A DNA stretch of 64,000 nt, taken from NCBI GenBank assembly GCA_023416955.1, contig JAEZGM010000047.1, positions 22,457 through 86,456 on the forward strand. The letters are read 5' to 3'. A model generated the notes under the pieces. The model did not search any database. It saw only the letters and a list, made by a program, of their open reading frames with translations, and had not been told where the DNA came from. A program made the translations under genes and the position numbers. Shown here piece after piece: positions 35,905-45,423 of this stretch (positions are counted from its first letter, which is position 1; the number at the start of each line of letters is the position of its first letter). The DNA comes from Bacillota bacterium (GTDB taxonomy: Bacteria > Bacillota > Clostridia > Oscillospirales > Acutalibacteraceae).

Positions 35905-36249
35905 TCAGACAAACACAAACTGTACCAGCAGCATATAAAGAACAGTCCCCGCCCCCACACTGAGAAATGTATTATGCTTCCAGCGGTGCATCAGAACAAC
36001 CGCTGCAATTGCAATCAGCTCCGGCAGTCCGAACGGCCACGCCAATACGGAAACGGATTTCAGGCAGTACACAATCAGCATACCGATCGCTGCAAACGGA
36101 AGGACTTCCCCCAGAAACAGAACGAACCGCGGAATATGTTCCGTTTTTCGAAACAAGGCAAACGGAAGCGCACGGGTGCAAAATGTTACCGCAGTCATAA
36201 CGGCAACAAGACCAAGGGATTCCAAGGTGCTATGCATCTTCCTGCCCAC
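35905..36249 (-). CDS. azlD: Branched-chain amino acid exporter subunit AzlD
   Basis: 114 residues, four hydrophobic helices, with TFCTRALPFALFRK typical of AzlD. It works with AzlC in export of branched-chain amino acids or analogues. It starts inside the end of azlC (20-bp overlap), so translation is coupled. Confidence 0.9.
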   Translation of the reverse strand: MGRKMHSTLESLGLVAVMTAVTFCTRALPFALFRKTEHIPRFVLFLGEVLPFAAIGMLIVYCLKSVSVLAWPFGLPELIAIAAVVLMHRWKHNTFLSVGAGTVLYMLLVQFVFV

Positions 36250-36949
36250 CCCTTTCCTGCTTGCCCAGCCGATAGGTGGCCATCAGAATCAGCGTAATCC
36301 CGATCATTGAGGGTAATATGAAGTTCGAGGCTCCGAAAATGAGCAGGCACAAAAGAGAAATTGCCAGCCCTGTCAAAGCGGGCATATGGTTTTTATTGGA
36401 TTCCCACTGTTCTGTAAAAATTACCGCGAAGAGCGCGGTCATCGCAAAATCAATTCCTTTTGTATTAAACGGCACCAACGAACCGACAAGACCCCCAAGA
36501 GTTGAGCCGACCAGCCAATAGATCTGGTCGAGCAGCGAAATAAAGAAAAGAAACCAGTTTTTATTGACACCGTCCGGCGCACGAGCGGAACAGAGGAGGG
36601 AAAAAGTTTCATCCGTCAGTGAAAAAATCATATAGGGCTTTTTTCTTCCCATGTCCCGAAATTTTGTGAGCATGGACAAGCCGTAGAAAACATGTCTTAT
36701 GTTTACCATTAATGTGATAAAAATGACAGTCACCCAATTGAAAGGGGCGGCAAAGAAGTTTACAGCGACGAACTGCATGGAGCCCGCGTAAACAAACAGG
36801 CCCATCAGCAGCGTCCAGAGCAATGAGTTGCCTTTTCCGGCCATCAGCATACCGTAGGCGGCGCCGATAAAAAGGTAACCCATCATCACCGGAACCGTCA
36901 CGGGAAAGGCCGCTTTCAGTGCATTTGTCTTTTCACGCAATTTCGACAC
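36230..36949 (-). CDS. azlC: Branched-chain amino acid exporter subunit AzlC
   Basis: 239 residues, multi-pass membrane protein. The motif FPVTVPVMMGYLFIGAAYG near the N terminus and NIRHVFYGLSM are AzlC hallmarks. First gene of the azlC-azlD-yaiI transcript; no regulator (such as an Lrp-type AzlB) adjoins it. Confidence 0.92.
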   Translation of the reverse strand: MSKLREKTNALKAAFPVTVPVMMGYLFIGAAYGMLMAGKGNSLLWTLLMGLFVYAGSMQFVAVNFFAAPFNWVTVIFITLMVNIRHVFYGLSMLTKFRDMGRKKPYMIFSLTDETFSLLCSARAPDGVNKNWFLFFISLLDQIYWLVGSTLGGLVGSLVPFNTKGIDFAMTALFAVIFTEQWESNKNHMPALTGLAISLLCLLIFGASNFILPSMIGITLILMATYRLGKQERGGQEDA

Positions 36950-37098
36950 CCTAACATTGAATAATCTGATATATTATGAGCAAAAGAGCCAAAAGTTCCG
37001 GCGTTTTATCATAACATATATCACAATTGACATTTCCACCAGAACAGGATAAGATATAGGCATATTGCTATCCCCTGTAATGGGAAGGAGAAACTTAG

Positions 37099-37671
37099 AT
37101 GAAGAAATTATCTGGTTTCATTTTTACAGCTGCTCTGCTTTGCTTTCTTCCGGCCTGTGCTGCTCAGGCAGCAAAACAGCAGCCGGTATTGTACGCAAAA
37201 ATGGCGGATACCGCCGCGCATGAAGCCCTTTCGGAACCAGACCTTCAACGCATATATACCAATCAGGAGCTGGGCTTTTCCTTTTTAATCCCAGACAGTT
37301 GGGAACCGGGGAATTACAGCGCTGTTGTCAAAGAAAGCACAGTCGAATTAAATGGAACCACTCTGACGGAAAGCACCGTCGATTTCTTGTTTCAGGGCGA
37401 CCCTGAAAATTCACTTCTGACTATACAGGTGATTCCAAAATCTCAATGGAAAGCCGCGGATTCTTCCTCAGCTTCCGCTTCCCCTGATTTTCTGGGTGAG
37501 AATGAAAGTTCGGTCTATCGATTTATTCTTCCACAGAACTCGACGTATCCGGTAGGCAAAAAAGCCGATCTCTATAACAGTATGGTTTTACCCCTTGATG
37601 ACGTGCCGAGCCGGGTCGAAATACAGTCCGGTACTGCAGCCACGTTAACTGCCGGTGCCGCTGCACCGTAA
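37099..37671 (+). CDS. Predicted lipoprotein, function unknown
   Basis: 190 residues with a signal peptide (MKKLSGFIFTAALLCFLPAC) ending in an LPAC lipobox, so probably anchored at the outer face of the membrane. The body has a QELGFSFLIPDSWE segment resembling PsbP-like/DUF1795 secreted domains. C-terminal Ala-rich. Ribosome site GGAAGGAG. Stand-alone with its own terminator. Confidence 0.8.
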   Translation: MKKLSGFIFTAALLCFLPACAAQAAKQQPVLYAKMADTAAHEALSEPDLQRIYTNQELGFSFLIPDSWEPGNYSAVVKESTVELNGTTLTESTVDFLFQGDPENSLLTIQVIPKSQWKAADSSSASASPDFLGENESSVYRFILPQNSTYPVGKKADLYNSMVLPLDDVPSRVEIQSGTAATLTAGAAAP

Positions 37672-37690
37672 TCAGATCACTCTCATTCAC

Positions 37691-37717
37691 GCCGCCGCGA
37701 AACCGGCGGCTTTCTTT
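37691..37717 (+). terminator. Terminator after the lipoprotein gene
   Basis: GCCGCC / GGCGGC stem with an 8-base loop and TTTCTTT tail; also serves the convergent HAD gene. Confidence 0.7.
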
Positions 37718-37746
37718 ATATTGAACCAAGCGAATGCTTCCGTTCC

Positions 37747-38400
37747 TTATCCCTGCCGCTCAAGCAGCGGAACAATTTCACTAAGCGACGGTACGCAGGC
37801 AAAGAGTTTCTGCCGCAGTTCCGGTGTGGGCTGAACCAGATCCGGAACCATCACGGTTTTCATTCCCGAGGCACAGGCGGAAGCAATTCCATTCGGGGAA
37901 TCTTCCACTGCCATGCAATACTGCGGCGCAACACCGAGCGCAGCTGCTGCTTTCAAGTAGATGTCCGGATCCGGTTTGCTTTTTTCCACCATATCTCCGC
38001 AGATAATCTGATGCAAATATCCGGTAATATTTGCATCTTCAAAATGTCCCATCGCAGTAGCACGCCGCGTTGATGTTGCGACAGCAACCAAATAACGATG
38101 GCTTTTGAGATACTCGAGCAGCTCGTAAAGCCCGGGCTTCACCGGCACGCCGTTTTTACGGATTTCTTCGGCTACGGCCTCCCTGGATTTTCTCATAAAT
38201 TCATCATACGGAAAATCCGCACCAAACTGCCGTAAGAAAAAAGCTTTTTGCTGAACGGGATTCAACCCCATGTACTGCGGCGCGTGCTGTGTAACATCAA
38301 CACACCCCATATTCTCGCAAACCTGCTTCCACAGTCTCAAACTCATTCTCTCCGTGTCAAACAACACGCCGTCCATATCAAATACAACCGCCTGAATCAT
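37747..38400 (-). CDS. HAD-superfamily phosphatase (beta-phosphoglucomutase-like)
   Basis: About 217 residues. Motif I VFDMDGVLFDT, the motif II threonine in VATSTRR, motif III Lys in EKSKPDPDIY and motif IV EDSPNGI are all intact. The alpha-helical cap type fits phosphatases acting on sugar phosphates. The ATG at 38,400 follows GAGGG and lies right before motif I; the upstream extension is not family-like. Confidence 0.9.
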   Translation of the reverse strand: MIQAVVFDMDGVLFDTERMSLRLWKQVCENMGCVDVTQHAPQYMGLNPVQQKAFFLRQFGADFPYDEFMRKSREAVAEEIRKNGVPVKPGLYELLEYLKSHRYLVAVATSTRRATAMGHFEDANITGYLHQIICGDMVEKSKPDPDIYLKAAAALGVAPQYCMAVEDSPNGIASACASGMKTVMVPDLVQPTPELRQKLFACVPSLSEIVPLLERQG

Positions 38401-38604
38401 CCAAAAACCCTCACAAATCTCATTCATTTCGTTAATTTGCTTTTGTTTATCCATAATTATAACATAGCCGCCTCAAAAAGTTAATCATATTGACATGCTC
38501 TTTTATGTAATGCTATACTGCTTAAGTAAATTATTCTTATGAAATAATAGTGGTATCATGTTAGGCCTTATTTGTAAACTACAAGACCTAGAAGAAGGGT
38601 AAAA

Positions 38605-39297
38605 ATGTTAGGAACAATCGTAAACGCACTGGCCATCGCTGCCGGAACCGGTCTTGGCTGCATTCTAAAAAGCGGAATCCGCAGCAATTATCAGGAAACG
38701 ATCATGAACGCGGTAGCATTATCCGTACTGCTCATCGGAATGATGGGCGCGATTAAAACAAGTAATCTGCTTTTGCTGATTGGCTGTCTGGTAATCGGCA
38801 GCATTATAGGGGAAGCGGTAAAAATCGAAGACCGTCTTTCAGGGCTTGGCCGGTTTATTGAGAGCAAAACGGCAAGTTCGGACGGCAGCGTCGCAAAAGC
38901 ATTTGTAGACGCAAGCCTGATTTTCTGCGTCGGCTCCATGGCAATCGTCGGTTCTATTGAAAGCGGCCTGACGGGAAATCACCAGACGCTGTTTGCTAAA
39001 GCGGTGCTGGATGGCGTCACTTCCATTTTTCTCAGTGCCGCGCTTGGGTTCGGCGTTGCGTTTTCCGCCGGAGCAGTATTTATTTACCAGGGAGCAATCA
39101 CGCTTGCCGCAACCGCGCTGAAGCCTTTTCTGACAGAAGCGATGATTACGGATATTTCCTCCATCGGCGGCGTTTTGATCATGGCAATCGGCCTGAATAT
39201 GCTGAAAATTACAAAAATAAAGGTCGGCAATATGCTGCCGGCCATTATTCTGCCTTTTATTTATTATCTGGTAAAACGGGCTCTCGGCCTAGGATAA
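38605..39297 (+). CDS. DUF554 family membrane protein
   Basis: 230 residues, about seven membrane helices; MLGTIVNALAIAAGTGLGC is the conserved start of the YdfK/YqgA (DUF554) group. Predicted transporter of unknown substrate. It overlaps the convergent acetyltransferase by 41 bp at the 3' ends. Confidence 0.9.
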   Translation: MLGTIVNALAIAAGTGLGCILKSGIRSNYQETIMNAVALSVLLIGMMGAIKTSNLLLLIGCLVIGSIIGEAVKIEDRLSGLGRFIESKTASSDGSVAKAFVDASLIFCVGSMAIVGSIESGLTGNHQTLFAKAVLDGVTSIFLSAALGFGVAFSAGAVFIYQGAITLAATALKPFLTEAMITDISSIGGVLIMAIGLNMLKITKIKVGNMLPAIILPFIYYLVKRALGLG

Positions 39298-39808
39298 ACC
39301 GTTCTTTTCCCCCGTACTTCAGCTTTTTCGTCAGTACTGTAAACCCCTCAGCCTGCACATTGTGCAGGCTGTATTCATTTTTTGGAGAAACTGTGCACAA
39401 AACGTAGCTGATTTGCGGGTTCTGTGCGGCCAGCGCAAGAGCGTGCTTGATTAATTGCCTTTGAAGGCCGTACCCGCGGTAATCCGGGTGGACAATAATC
39501 GTACCCAGATTTGCGCAGGAGAGGACTTTTTCCACGGGATAACCCAAATCCCACCCCAAATTATCGGGTGATTCGCCGTGAACGCCAAATGAGGCATACG
39601 CAATCAGGCGGTTCCCGTCGAAGCAGCCCAGAATAAAATTCGGGTCGGAAAGATAGGACTCGTTTTCTTCCCGTTCACTGGAAGCAAAAATCTCCTGATT
39701 CTCCAACGCACCGACCACTGTTTCCTGTAAATCCATGATCGCGTCCAGATCCGCATTCACACAGCGCCTGAACGCCCATTCGACCGGCAATATGCCCTTT
39801 TGCTCCAT
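39257..39808 (-). CDS. GNAT N-acetyltransferase
   Basis: 183 residues with the acetyl-CoA binding motif near VHPDYRGYGLQRQLI. Substrate unknown. Convergent overlap with the DUF554 gene. Starts 24 bases before the end of pepC on the same strand, so transcription from pepC may read into it. Confidence 0.87.
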   Translation of the reverse strand: MEQKGILPVEWAFRRCVNADLDAIMDLQETVVGALENQEIFASSEREENESYLSDPNFILGCFDGNRLIAYASFGVHGESPDNLGWDLGYPVEKVLSCANLGTIIVHPDYRGYGLQRQLIKHALALAAQNPQISYVLCTVSPKNEYSLHNVQAEGFTVLTKKLKYGGKERFILGREPVLPDNK

Positions 39809-39832
39809 TCACAACAAGCCCCCGTCCTTAAT

Positions 39833-41176
39833 TCAGTCAGCCAGCGAGCCCATCGGATCCCACGGATTCAGATGAATCGGATCCAGATTCAGCGCTTCCA
39901 GCTGCGCCTGACTCATGTATTTCTTTTCAACGACAGCCTGATATACATATTTGTCGAACCAACTGTCGCTCATTACATAATAGCCCTTGTTTCCTTTTTC
40001 GTCACTCCAGCTGTTTTCAATCTTCCAGCGGGTTGGTTTGCCGTTTTCGTCCAGATTTACACCGGTGATCACCATCGCGTGATTCATCGCGCTCTGGCGA
40101 TAGTCAAGGCCGTCTTCCTTGGTCAGGTCAAAGCTCATATCAAACGCAGTTGCATAGTCATATGCCTGATCGTCCCACACGCCGACTTCACGGTCGCCGA
40201 ACTTTCCGACGTCACTACCGAACCAGACTACCTGACGGTCGCTCAACTGGGCAATCACCAGCTTCTTGAAGTCCTCCATCTCCAGATTCAGATATTTGAT
40301 ATCTGTTCCGTCGATGACATTGCCGAGGTAATCCACAGTGTAAGTGCGGTTGAACGGTTTATCCTTGGTGGGCGCATGCGTGATGCTGGCACAGGTGTCG
40401 AGCGCGTCCCCTATGTATTCATTGTAAAATGCAAGCGGAGTCAGATTGCGTTTGCAGACATAGTTTTTGTCGCGGTCAACGTATTCAAAATCGAACGTTG
40501 TGGGCGGTACGCCAAAGCATGCGCAGAGCAATCCGTACATTTCGGAAAGCATCTTCTGCTTCTCCGCTTCCAAAGCGGCGCGGCTCTTACCGAAGGCAAA
40601 ACCTTTGCGCAGCGCGGAAGCATACTGCTTCAGTTTCGTGTCGATCAGACCGTTCATAGCGCGGGTATGGCTGCTCTGGTAGGTTTCCTCCATCGCATCC
40701 TTCGGAACCAGGCCGTATTTTTTGACGAGGCTGACCAGCATATCCCACTGACCGCCGTCCGCAATTCCCGTAGTAACAATATAGGATACCGTGCGGTCGT
40801 CGGCCGGGCGGTCTGCAAGGTCAATCATGGACTCCAGAAAATAGTTAATTTTCTCGAATTTGTCCCAAAACGCAATGTAATTCTGAGAAAACTCAAATTT
40901 TTCGATGTTACATTTTTTGCCTAAAATTTCGCGAAGCACGTTTAAGCCGGAAAAAATCCAGCAGCGGCCGCTCGCCTTCTGGTTGGTGACCTCCATGGTC
41001 GGGATATCAATGGAAAACTTAAATGCGGTATTCTGGAATGAAGAAGGGACGAAAGCGATGGAATCCACGGAATTCTTTGCAAGTGCGTTCGTCATTGCCT
41101 TCAGGAGTTTATTGGATTCATAATTCTGTTGAAATGCGCCGAGCATTTCGTTGGTAACCGGTTTTGCGTTATTCAT
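39833..41176 (-). CDS. pepC: Aminopeptidase C (C1 peptidase, bleomycin hydrolase family)
   Basis: About 447 residues. Catalytic Cys in SGRCWIFSGLN, His in NHAMVITG and Asn in ENSW are present. Family members form hexameric self-compartmentalised aminopeptidases. The ATG at 41,176 follows AAAGGA and gives the usual length; the frame is open 16 codons further. Confidence 0.95.
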   Translation of the reverse strand: MNNAKPVTNEMLGAFQQNYESNKLLKAMTNALAKNSVDSIAFVPSSFQNTAFKFSIDIPTMEVTNQKASGRCWIFSGLNVLREILGKKCNIEKFEFSQNYIAFWDKFEKINYFLESMIDLADRPADDRTVSYIVTTGIADGGQWDMLVSLVKKYGLVPKDAMEETYQSSHTRAMNGLIDTKLKQYASALRKGFAFGKSRAALEAEKQKMLSEMYGLLCACFGVPPTTFDFEYVDRDKNYVCKRNLTPLAFYNEYIGDALDTCASITHAPTKDKPFNRTYTVDYLGNVIDGTDIKYLNLEMEDFKKLVIAQLSDRQVVWFGSDVGKFGDREVGVWDDQAYDYATAFDMSFDLTKEDGLDYRQSAMNHAMVITGVNLDENGKPTRWKIENSWSDEKGNKGYYVMSDSWFDKYVYQAVVEKKYMSQAQLEALNLDPIHLNPWDPMGSLAD

Positions 41177-41475
41177 ATGAAAAAGTCCTTTCTGAAACAT
41201 ATTTCTTGTCGTAAATACAGCCAAACTGTCGTATTTACTGAATTAAGTATAAACCAAAATCAGGAATACCACAAGACCTCACTTTGAACTGCATCGTAAA
41301 TTCAAATGGAAAAATCGGTATAATATTATGCAGAATTAACAAGTTGCAACATACCTAGTTACAACGCATAGTAACTTACATGAGGCAACGCATTATTTAC
41401 CTTTTCATCTTTCAAATAATTTGCTATAATAAAGCAATACATACCAAAATCGGCCCACACAAAGGATGACAAATA

Positions 41476-42339
41476 ATGAAAATCAGCGAACTGTTAAATA
41501 GCGGAAAAATTACCGTTTCCTGTGAACTTTTCCCGCCGAAGCCGGGTGGCGATGTGACGCAGATACAGCAGGTTGTGCAGGATATTGCAGCCTTGCAGCC
41601 GGATTTTATGAGTGTGACGTACGGCGCGGGCGGCGGCACTTCCCAAAACACCGTGAAAATGGCGCACGAAGTGGAAAGCCGCGGTGTACCCGCGCTGGCG
41701 CATTTGACCTGTGTTTCCTCTACAAGGGAACAGGTCGCCGGGATGCTGGAGGAACTGGAAACAAACCATATTGAAAATATATTGGCGCTGCGCGGAGATA
41801 TTCCCCAAAATTCAGATTTTCCCTCCCCCGCTCACTACCACTATGCGTGCGAACTGATTCGGGAAATCAAATCTAAAGGAGATTTTTGCATCGGCGCGGC
41901 CTGTTACCCGGAAGGCCATGTGGAATGCGAACACAAAGCGGATGACATTCACTTTTTGAAAGAAAAGGTAGACAGCGGCTGTGACTTTCTGACAAGTCAG
42001 ATGTTTTTCGACAATAATGTATTCTACAACTTTCTGTACCGTGTGCTGAGTGAAGGCATCCGTGTTCCCGTCGTTGCGGGGATTATGCCCGTAACGAACA
42101 GCAAACAGATCAAGCGCATTACCTCGCTTTCCGGCACGGCGCTTCCACCCCGCTTCAAAGCGATTGTGGATAAATTTTCAGACAATCCGCAGGCCATGAA
42201 ACAGGCTGGTATCGCTTACGCGACGGAACAGATTATCGATTTGATCTCAAACGGGGTCACCGCCATTCATATTTACACGATGAATAAACCGGATATCGCG
42301 GCAAAAATTATGGATAATCTGTCGGAGATCATACGGTAA
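41476..42339 (+). CDS. metF: Methylenetetrahydrofolate reductase
   Basis: 287 residues: TIM-barrel MetF with TCELFPPK-like SCELFPPKPGG start, SVTYGAGGGT and GIMPVTN. It reduces methylene-THF to methyl-THF, the methyl donor for MetH two genes on. Overlap of 1 bp with the next gene. TATAAT at 41,425 may be its -10; I saw no SAM-I box in the 250-bp gap upstream. Confidence 0.95.
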   Translation: MKISELLNSGKITVSCELFPPKPGGDVTQIQQVVQDIAALQPDFMSVTYGAGGGTSQNTVKMAHEVESRGVPALAHLTCVSSTREQVAGMLEELETNHIENILALRGDIPQNSDFPSPAHYHYACELIREIKSKGDFCIGAACYPEGHVECEHKADDIHFLKEKVDSGCDFLTSQMFFDNNVFYNFLYRVLSEGIRVPVVAGIMPVTNSKQIKRITSLSGTALPPRFKAIVDKFSDNPQAMKQAGIAYATEQIIDLISNGVTAIHIYTMNKPDIAAKIMDNLSEIIR

Positions 42340-42977
42340 TGGAAGTAGATATTAAGGAAGTACTGCGCTACCTCGGCTACCGCGGAAAACCCGCCGACAG
42401 TGAAACGATTTCCCGCATTGAAGAATGCATTATGGAATTAAGAATCTGTTCCCCGCGCAGTCTGATTCATATTTTCCCGATTTCACTGGGCGAAGACACC
42501 GTCACAGTCAATGGTGTGCAGATCAAAAGCCGAAACCTGCGCGGGCACCTTGACGGCTGCGCACAAGCCGCACTGTTCGCCGCCACCCTCGGCGCACCCG
42601 CCGATATATTGCTGCGGCGCGCTTCAAAGCTCGATATGAGCCGCGCGGTGATTCTGCAAGCCAGTGCTGCGGCGATGATTGAAAGCTACTGCGACGATTG
42701 CTGTGATAAGCTTGCGGATGAAGTGAAGCCGCGGGAGCTTTACCTACGTCCCCGTTACAGTCCCGGTTACGGCGATTTTGACATCAGCCATCAGGCAGAT
42801 TTGCTGCGCATGCTGGACTGTCAGAAAAAAATCGGGCTGACCGCGACGGAAAGCTTCATGCTTGCGCCGTCGAAGTCCGTCACAGCGGTGATCGGGCTGA
42901 CCAAAGAAGCAAAGATCTGCCATATTGCAAAATGTATGGACTGTAATTCGGCAAACTGTCCGTTCAGAAAGGGCTGA
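42339..42977 (+). CDS. Stand-alone methionine synthase activation-domain protein
   Basis: 212 residues matching the C-terminal reactivation (AdoMet-binding) domain of cobalamin-dependent MetH, including RYSPGYGDFDISHQ. It would reductively remethylate cob(II)alamin. It is a separate gene, placed between metF and a metH that lacks this domain, so the two together replace full-length MetH. C-terminal CMDCNSANCPF Cys cluster could bind a cluster or metal. Confidence 0.9.
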   Translation: MEVDIKEVLRYLGYRGKPADSETISRIEECIMELRICSPRSLIHIFPISLGEDTVTVNGVQIKSRNLRGHLDGCAQAALFAATLGAPADILLRRASKLDMSRAVILQASAAAMIESYCDDCCDKLADEVKPRELYLRPRYSPGYGDFDISHQADLLRMLDCQKKIGLTATESFMLAPSKSVTAVIGLTKEAKICHIAKCMDCNSANCPFRKG

Positions 42978-42981
42978 TACC

Positions 42982-45351
42982 TTGAATATACTAAATGATT
43001 TAGGAGAACATCTTCTGTTTTTTGACGGTGCCATGGGTACGCTTTTGCAGGAAAACGGACTTGGCGCCGGGGAACTGCCGGAGCTTTGGAACTTAACTCA
43101 TCCCGAAGTGGTTACCGAAATCCATCGAAGCTACCTCGCGGCGGGAGCAAACCTGCTGAAAACCAATACATTCGGTGCGAACGCGCTGAAGATGAAGGAT
43201 ACCGGCCACACCGTGGAAGAGGTGGTGACTGCCGCGGTGAAGCTGGCGAAAGAAGCGGCGAAAGATACGACTGCACTCGTGGGTATGGATATCGGCCCGA
43301 CGGGAAAATTGCTGAAGCCCCTCGGCGACCTCGGCTTTGAGAAAGCATATGCGGTTTTTAAAGAAATGGCGTTTGCCGGTGCAGCAGCGGGTGCGGATTT
43401 TATTATTATAGAGACCATCAGTGATACCTATGAATGTAAAGCAGCTGTGCTCGCCGCGAAAGAGAATACCAGCCTTCCTGTTTTCGCGACTTTGATTTTT
43501 GACGAATACGGAAAGCTTCTGACCGGCGGTACGATTGCCTCGGCGGTGGCGATGCTCGAAGGACTCGGAGCGGACGCAATCGGCTTTAACTGCGGTCTCG
43601 GCCCCGATCAAATGAAACGGCTGCTGCCGGAATTAAAGGCATGCTGTTCCATTCCAATTATCGTGAATCCGAATGCCGGACTTCCCCACGATGTGGACGG
43701 AAAAACTGTCTTTAATGTTGACCCCCAAGAATTTTCCACCGCTATGGAGGAAATCGCGCGGGGCGGCGCATGGATGATTGGCGGATGCTGCGGGACAACG
43801 CCGGAGCATATTTCCGCGATGACGGCACGCTGCCGTGAAATTCCCCCCGTGCCGCTCACCCCGCAGCATTCAACTGTCGTATCCTCCGCCGCAAAAGCGG
43901 TTGTTTTCGGCGAACGGCCGGTACTGATCGGGGAACGAATCAACCCTACCGGAAAATCGCGCTTTAAGCAGGCACTGCGGGAACACGACATTGACTTCAT
44001 TTTACGCGAAGGCATTACACAGCAGGAAAACGGGGCCGACATTCTGGACGTAAACGTCGGCCTGCCCGAAATCGATGAATCGGAAATGATGAAAAGCACC
44101 GTCACGGAGCTGCAGGCCGTTGTGGACCTGCCGCTGCAGATTGACACCTCCAGCCCTGAAGTAATGGAGACCGCGCTGCGTCTGTACAACGGAAAAGCGC
44201 TGATTAATTCGGTAAACGGCAAGGAAGAATCTATGCGAAGCATCTTTCCTCTTGTAAAAAAATACGGCGGCGCGGTTATTGCGCTGACACTGGACGAGAA
44301 CGGTATTCCTGACACCGCGGAAGGCCGGCTTTCGATTGCTGAAAAAATTGTCTCAACCGCCGAACAATATGGAATTGACCGCAAGGAAATCATTGTTGAC
44401 CCGCTTGCCATGACCATCAGTGCCGGGCAGCAGAATGCTGCTGTCACATTGCAGTCGCTGAAATTAATTCGGGACACGCTCGGTGTTCATACTTCGCTGG
44501 GCGTTTCGAATATTTCCTTTGGCCTGCCACAGCGCGAGAACATCAATGCCGCGTTCTTCACAATGGCAATGCAGAATGGGTTGAGTGCGGCAATTATCAA
44601 CCCCGGTTCACAGGCCATGATGAGTGCTTACTATTCCTTCTGCGCTTTGTCCGGGTCAGATGCGCAATGTGCCGCCTATATTCAGCGGTTCGCGGGGCAA
44701 GCAAGCGCCCCCATTCCGGCAAGCGCTGAAATTACGCTGCACGATGCCATTGTGAAAGGGTTAAAGGACAGTGCCTTTACAGCTGCTGAAAAGCTGCTCC
44801 CGGATACCCCCGCTCTGGAAATTATCAATACCCAGCTGGTTCCCGCGCTGGATCAGGTTGGAAATGACTTTGAAAAGGGCACGCTGTTCCTGCCGCAGTT
44901 ATTGATGAGCGCGGAAGCGGCAAAATCCGCATTTGAAGCCATTCGCAGGAATTTGGGGGCAGGCGGCGAAAGCGTGAAAAAGGACAAAATCATCCTTGCA
45001 ACCGTAAAGGGCGATATTCATGACATCGGTAAAAACATCGTGAAAGTTCTGTTGGAAAACTACAGCTACGACGTAATCGACCTTGGAAAGGACGTGCCGC
45101 CGGAAGAGGTTGTGAGCGCAGCGGAAGAAAGCGGCGCAAAGCTGGTCGGTTTAAGCGCGCTCATGACCACTACCGTCGCCAATATGAAAGAAACCATCCG
45201 CCAGCTTCACCAATCTGTTCCTGACTGCAAAATCATGGTGGGCGGCGCCGTACTCACACCGGAATATGCACAGATGATACAGGCGGATCACTACGCGCGC
45301 GACGCAATGGGAGCAGTGCGGTATGCGAACAAAATGTTCGGGCAAACTTGA
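42982..45351 (+). CDS. metH: Cobalamin-dependent methionine synthase, without activation domain
   Basis: About 789 residues: homocysteine methyltransferase domain (FDGAMGTLLQ, later GGCCGTTPEH zinc Cys), pterin-binding domain (GERINPTGKSRF), cap, and B12-binding domain with KGDIHDIGKNIVKVLL (base-off His ligand). The reactivation domain is missing and encoded upstream. The TTG at 42,982 follows GAAAGGG and starts four bases after the preceding stop. Confidence 0.95.
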   Translation: MNILNDLGEHLLFFDGAMGTLLQENGLGAGELPELWNLTHPEVVTEIHRSYLAAGANLLKTNTFGANALKMKDTGHTVEEVVTAAVKLAKEAAKDTTALVGMDIGPTGKLLKPLGDLGFEKAYAVFKEMAFAGAAAGADFIIIETISDTYECKAAVLAAKENTSLPVFATLIFDEYGKLLTGGTIASAVAMLEGLGADAIGFNCGLGPDQMKRLLPELKACCSIPIIVNPNAGLPHDVDGKTVFNVDPQEFSTAMEEIARGGAWMIGGCCGTTPEHISAMTARCREIPPVPLTPQHSTVVSSAAKAVVFGERPVLIGERINPTGKSRFKQALREHDIDFILREGITQQENGADILDVNVGLPEIDESEMMKSTVTELQAVVDLPLQIDTSSPEVMETALRLYNGKALINSVNGKEESMRSIFPLVKKYGGAVIALTLDENGIPDTAEGRLSIAEKIVSTAEQYGIDRKEIIVDPLAMTISAGQQNAAVTLQSLKLIRDTLGVHTSLGVSNISFGLPQRENINAAFFTMAMQNGLSAAIINPGSQAMMSAYYSFCALSGSDAQCAAYIQRFAGQASAPIPASAEITLHDAIVKGLKDSAFTAAEKLLPDTPALEIINTQLVPALDQVGNDFEKGTLFLPQLLMSAEAAKSAFEAIRRNLGAGGESVKKDKIILATVKGDIHDIGKNIVKVLLENYSYDVIDLGKDVPPEEVVSAAEESGAKLVGLSALMTTTVANMKETIRQLHQSVPDCKIMVGGAVLTPEYAQMIQADHYARDAMGAVRYANKMFGQT

Positions 45352-45423
45352 CAAAACAGGGTTCGCGTGCTAAAGTTCAACGTATTATAAAATCAATCAT
45401 TTAATGTAACGGGAGTAATAAAT

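Noticed and set aside
41225..41475. Possible SAM or THF riboswitch ahead of metF
   Set aside because: I found no conserved SAM-I core and no THF motif; only a possible -10 box.
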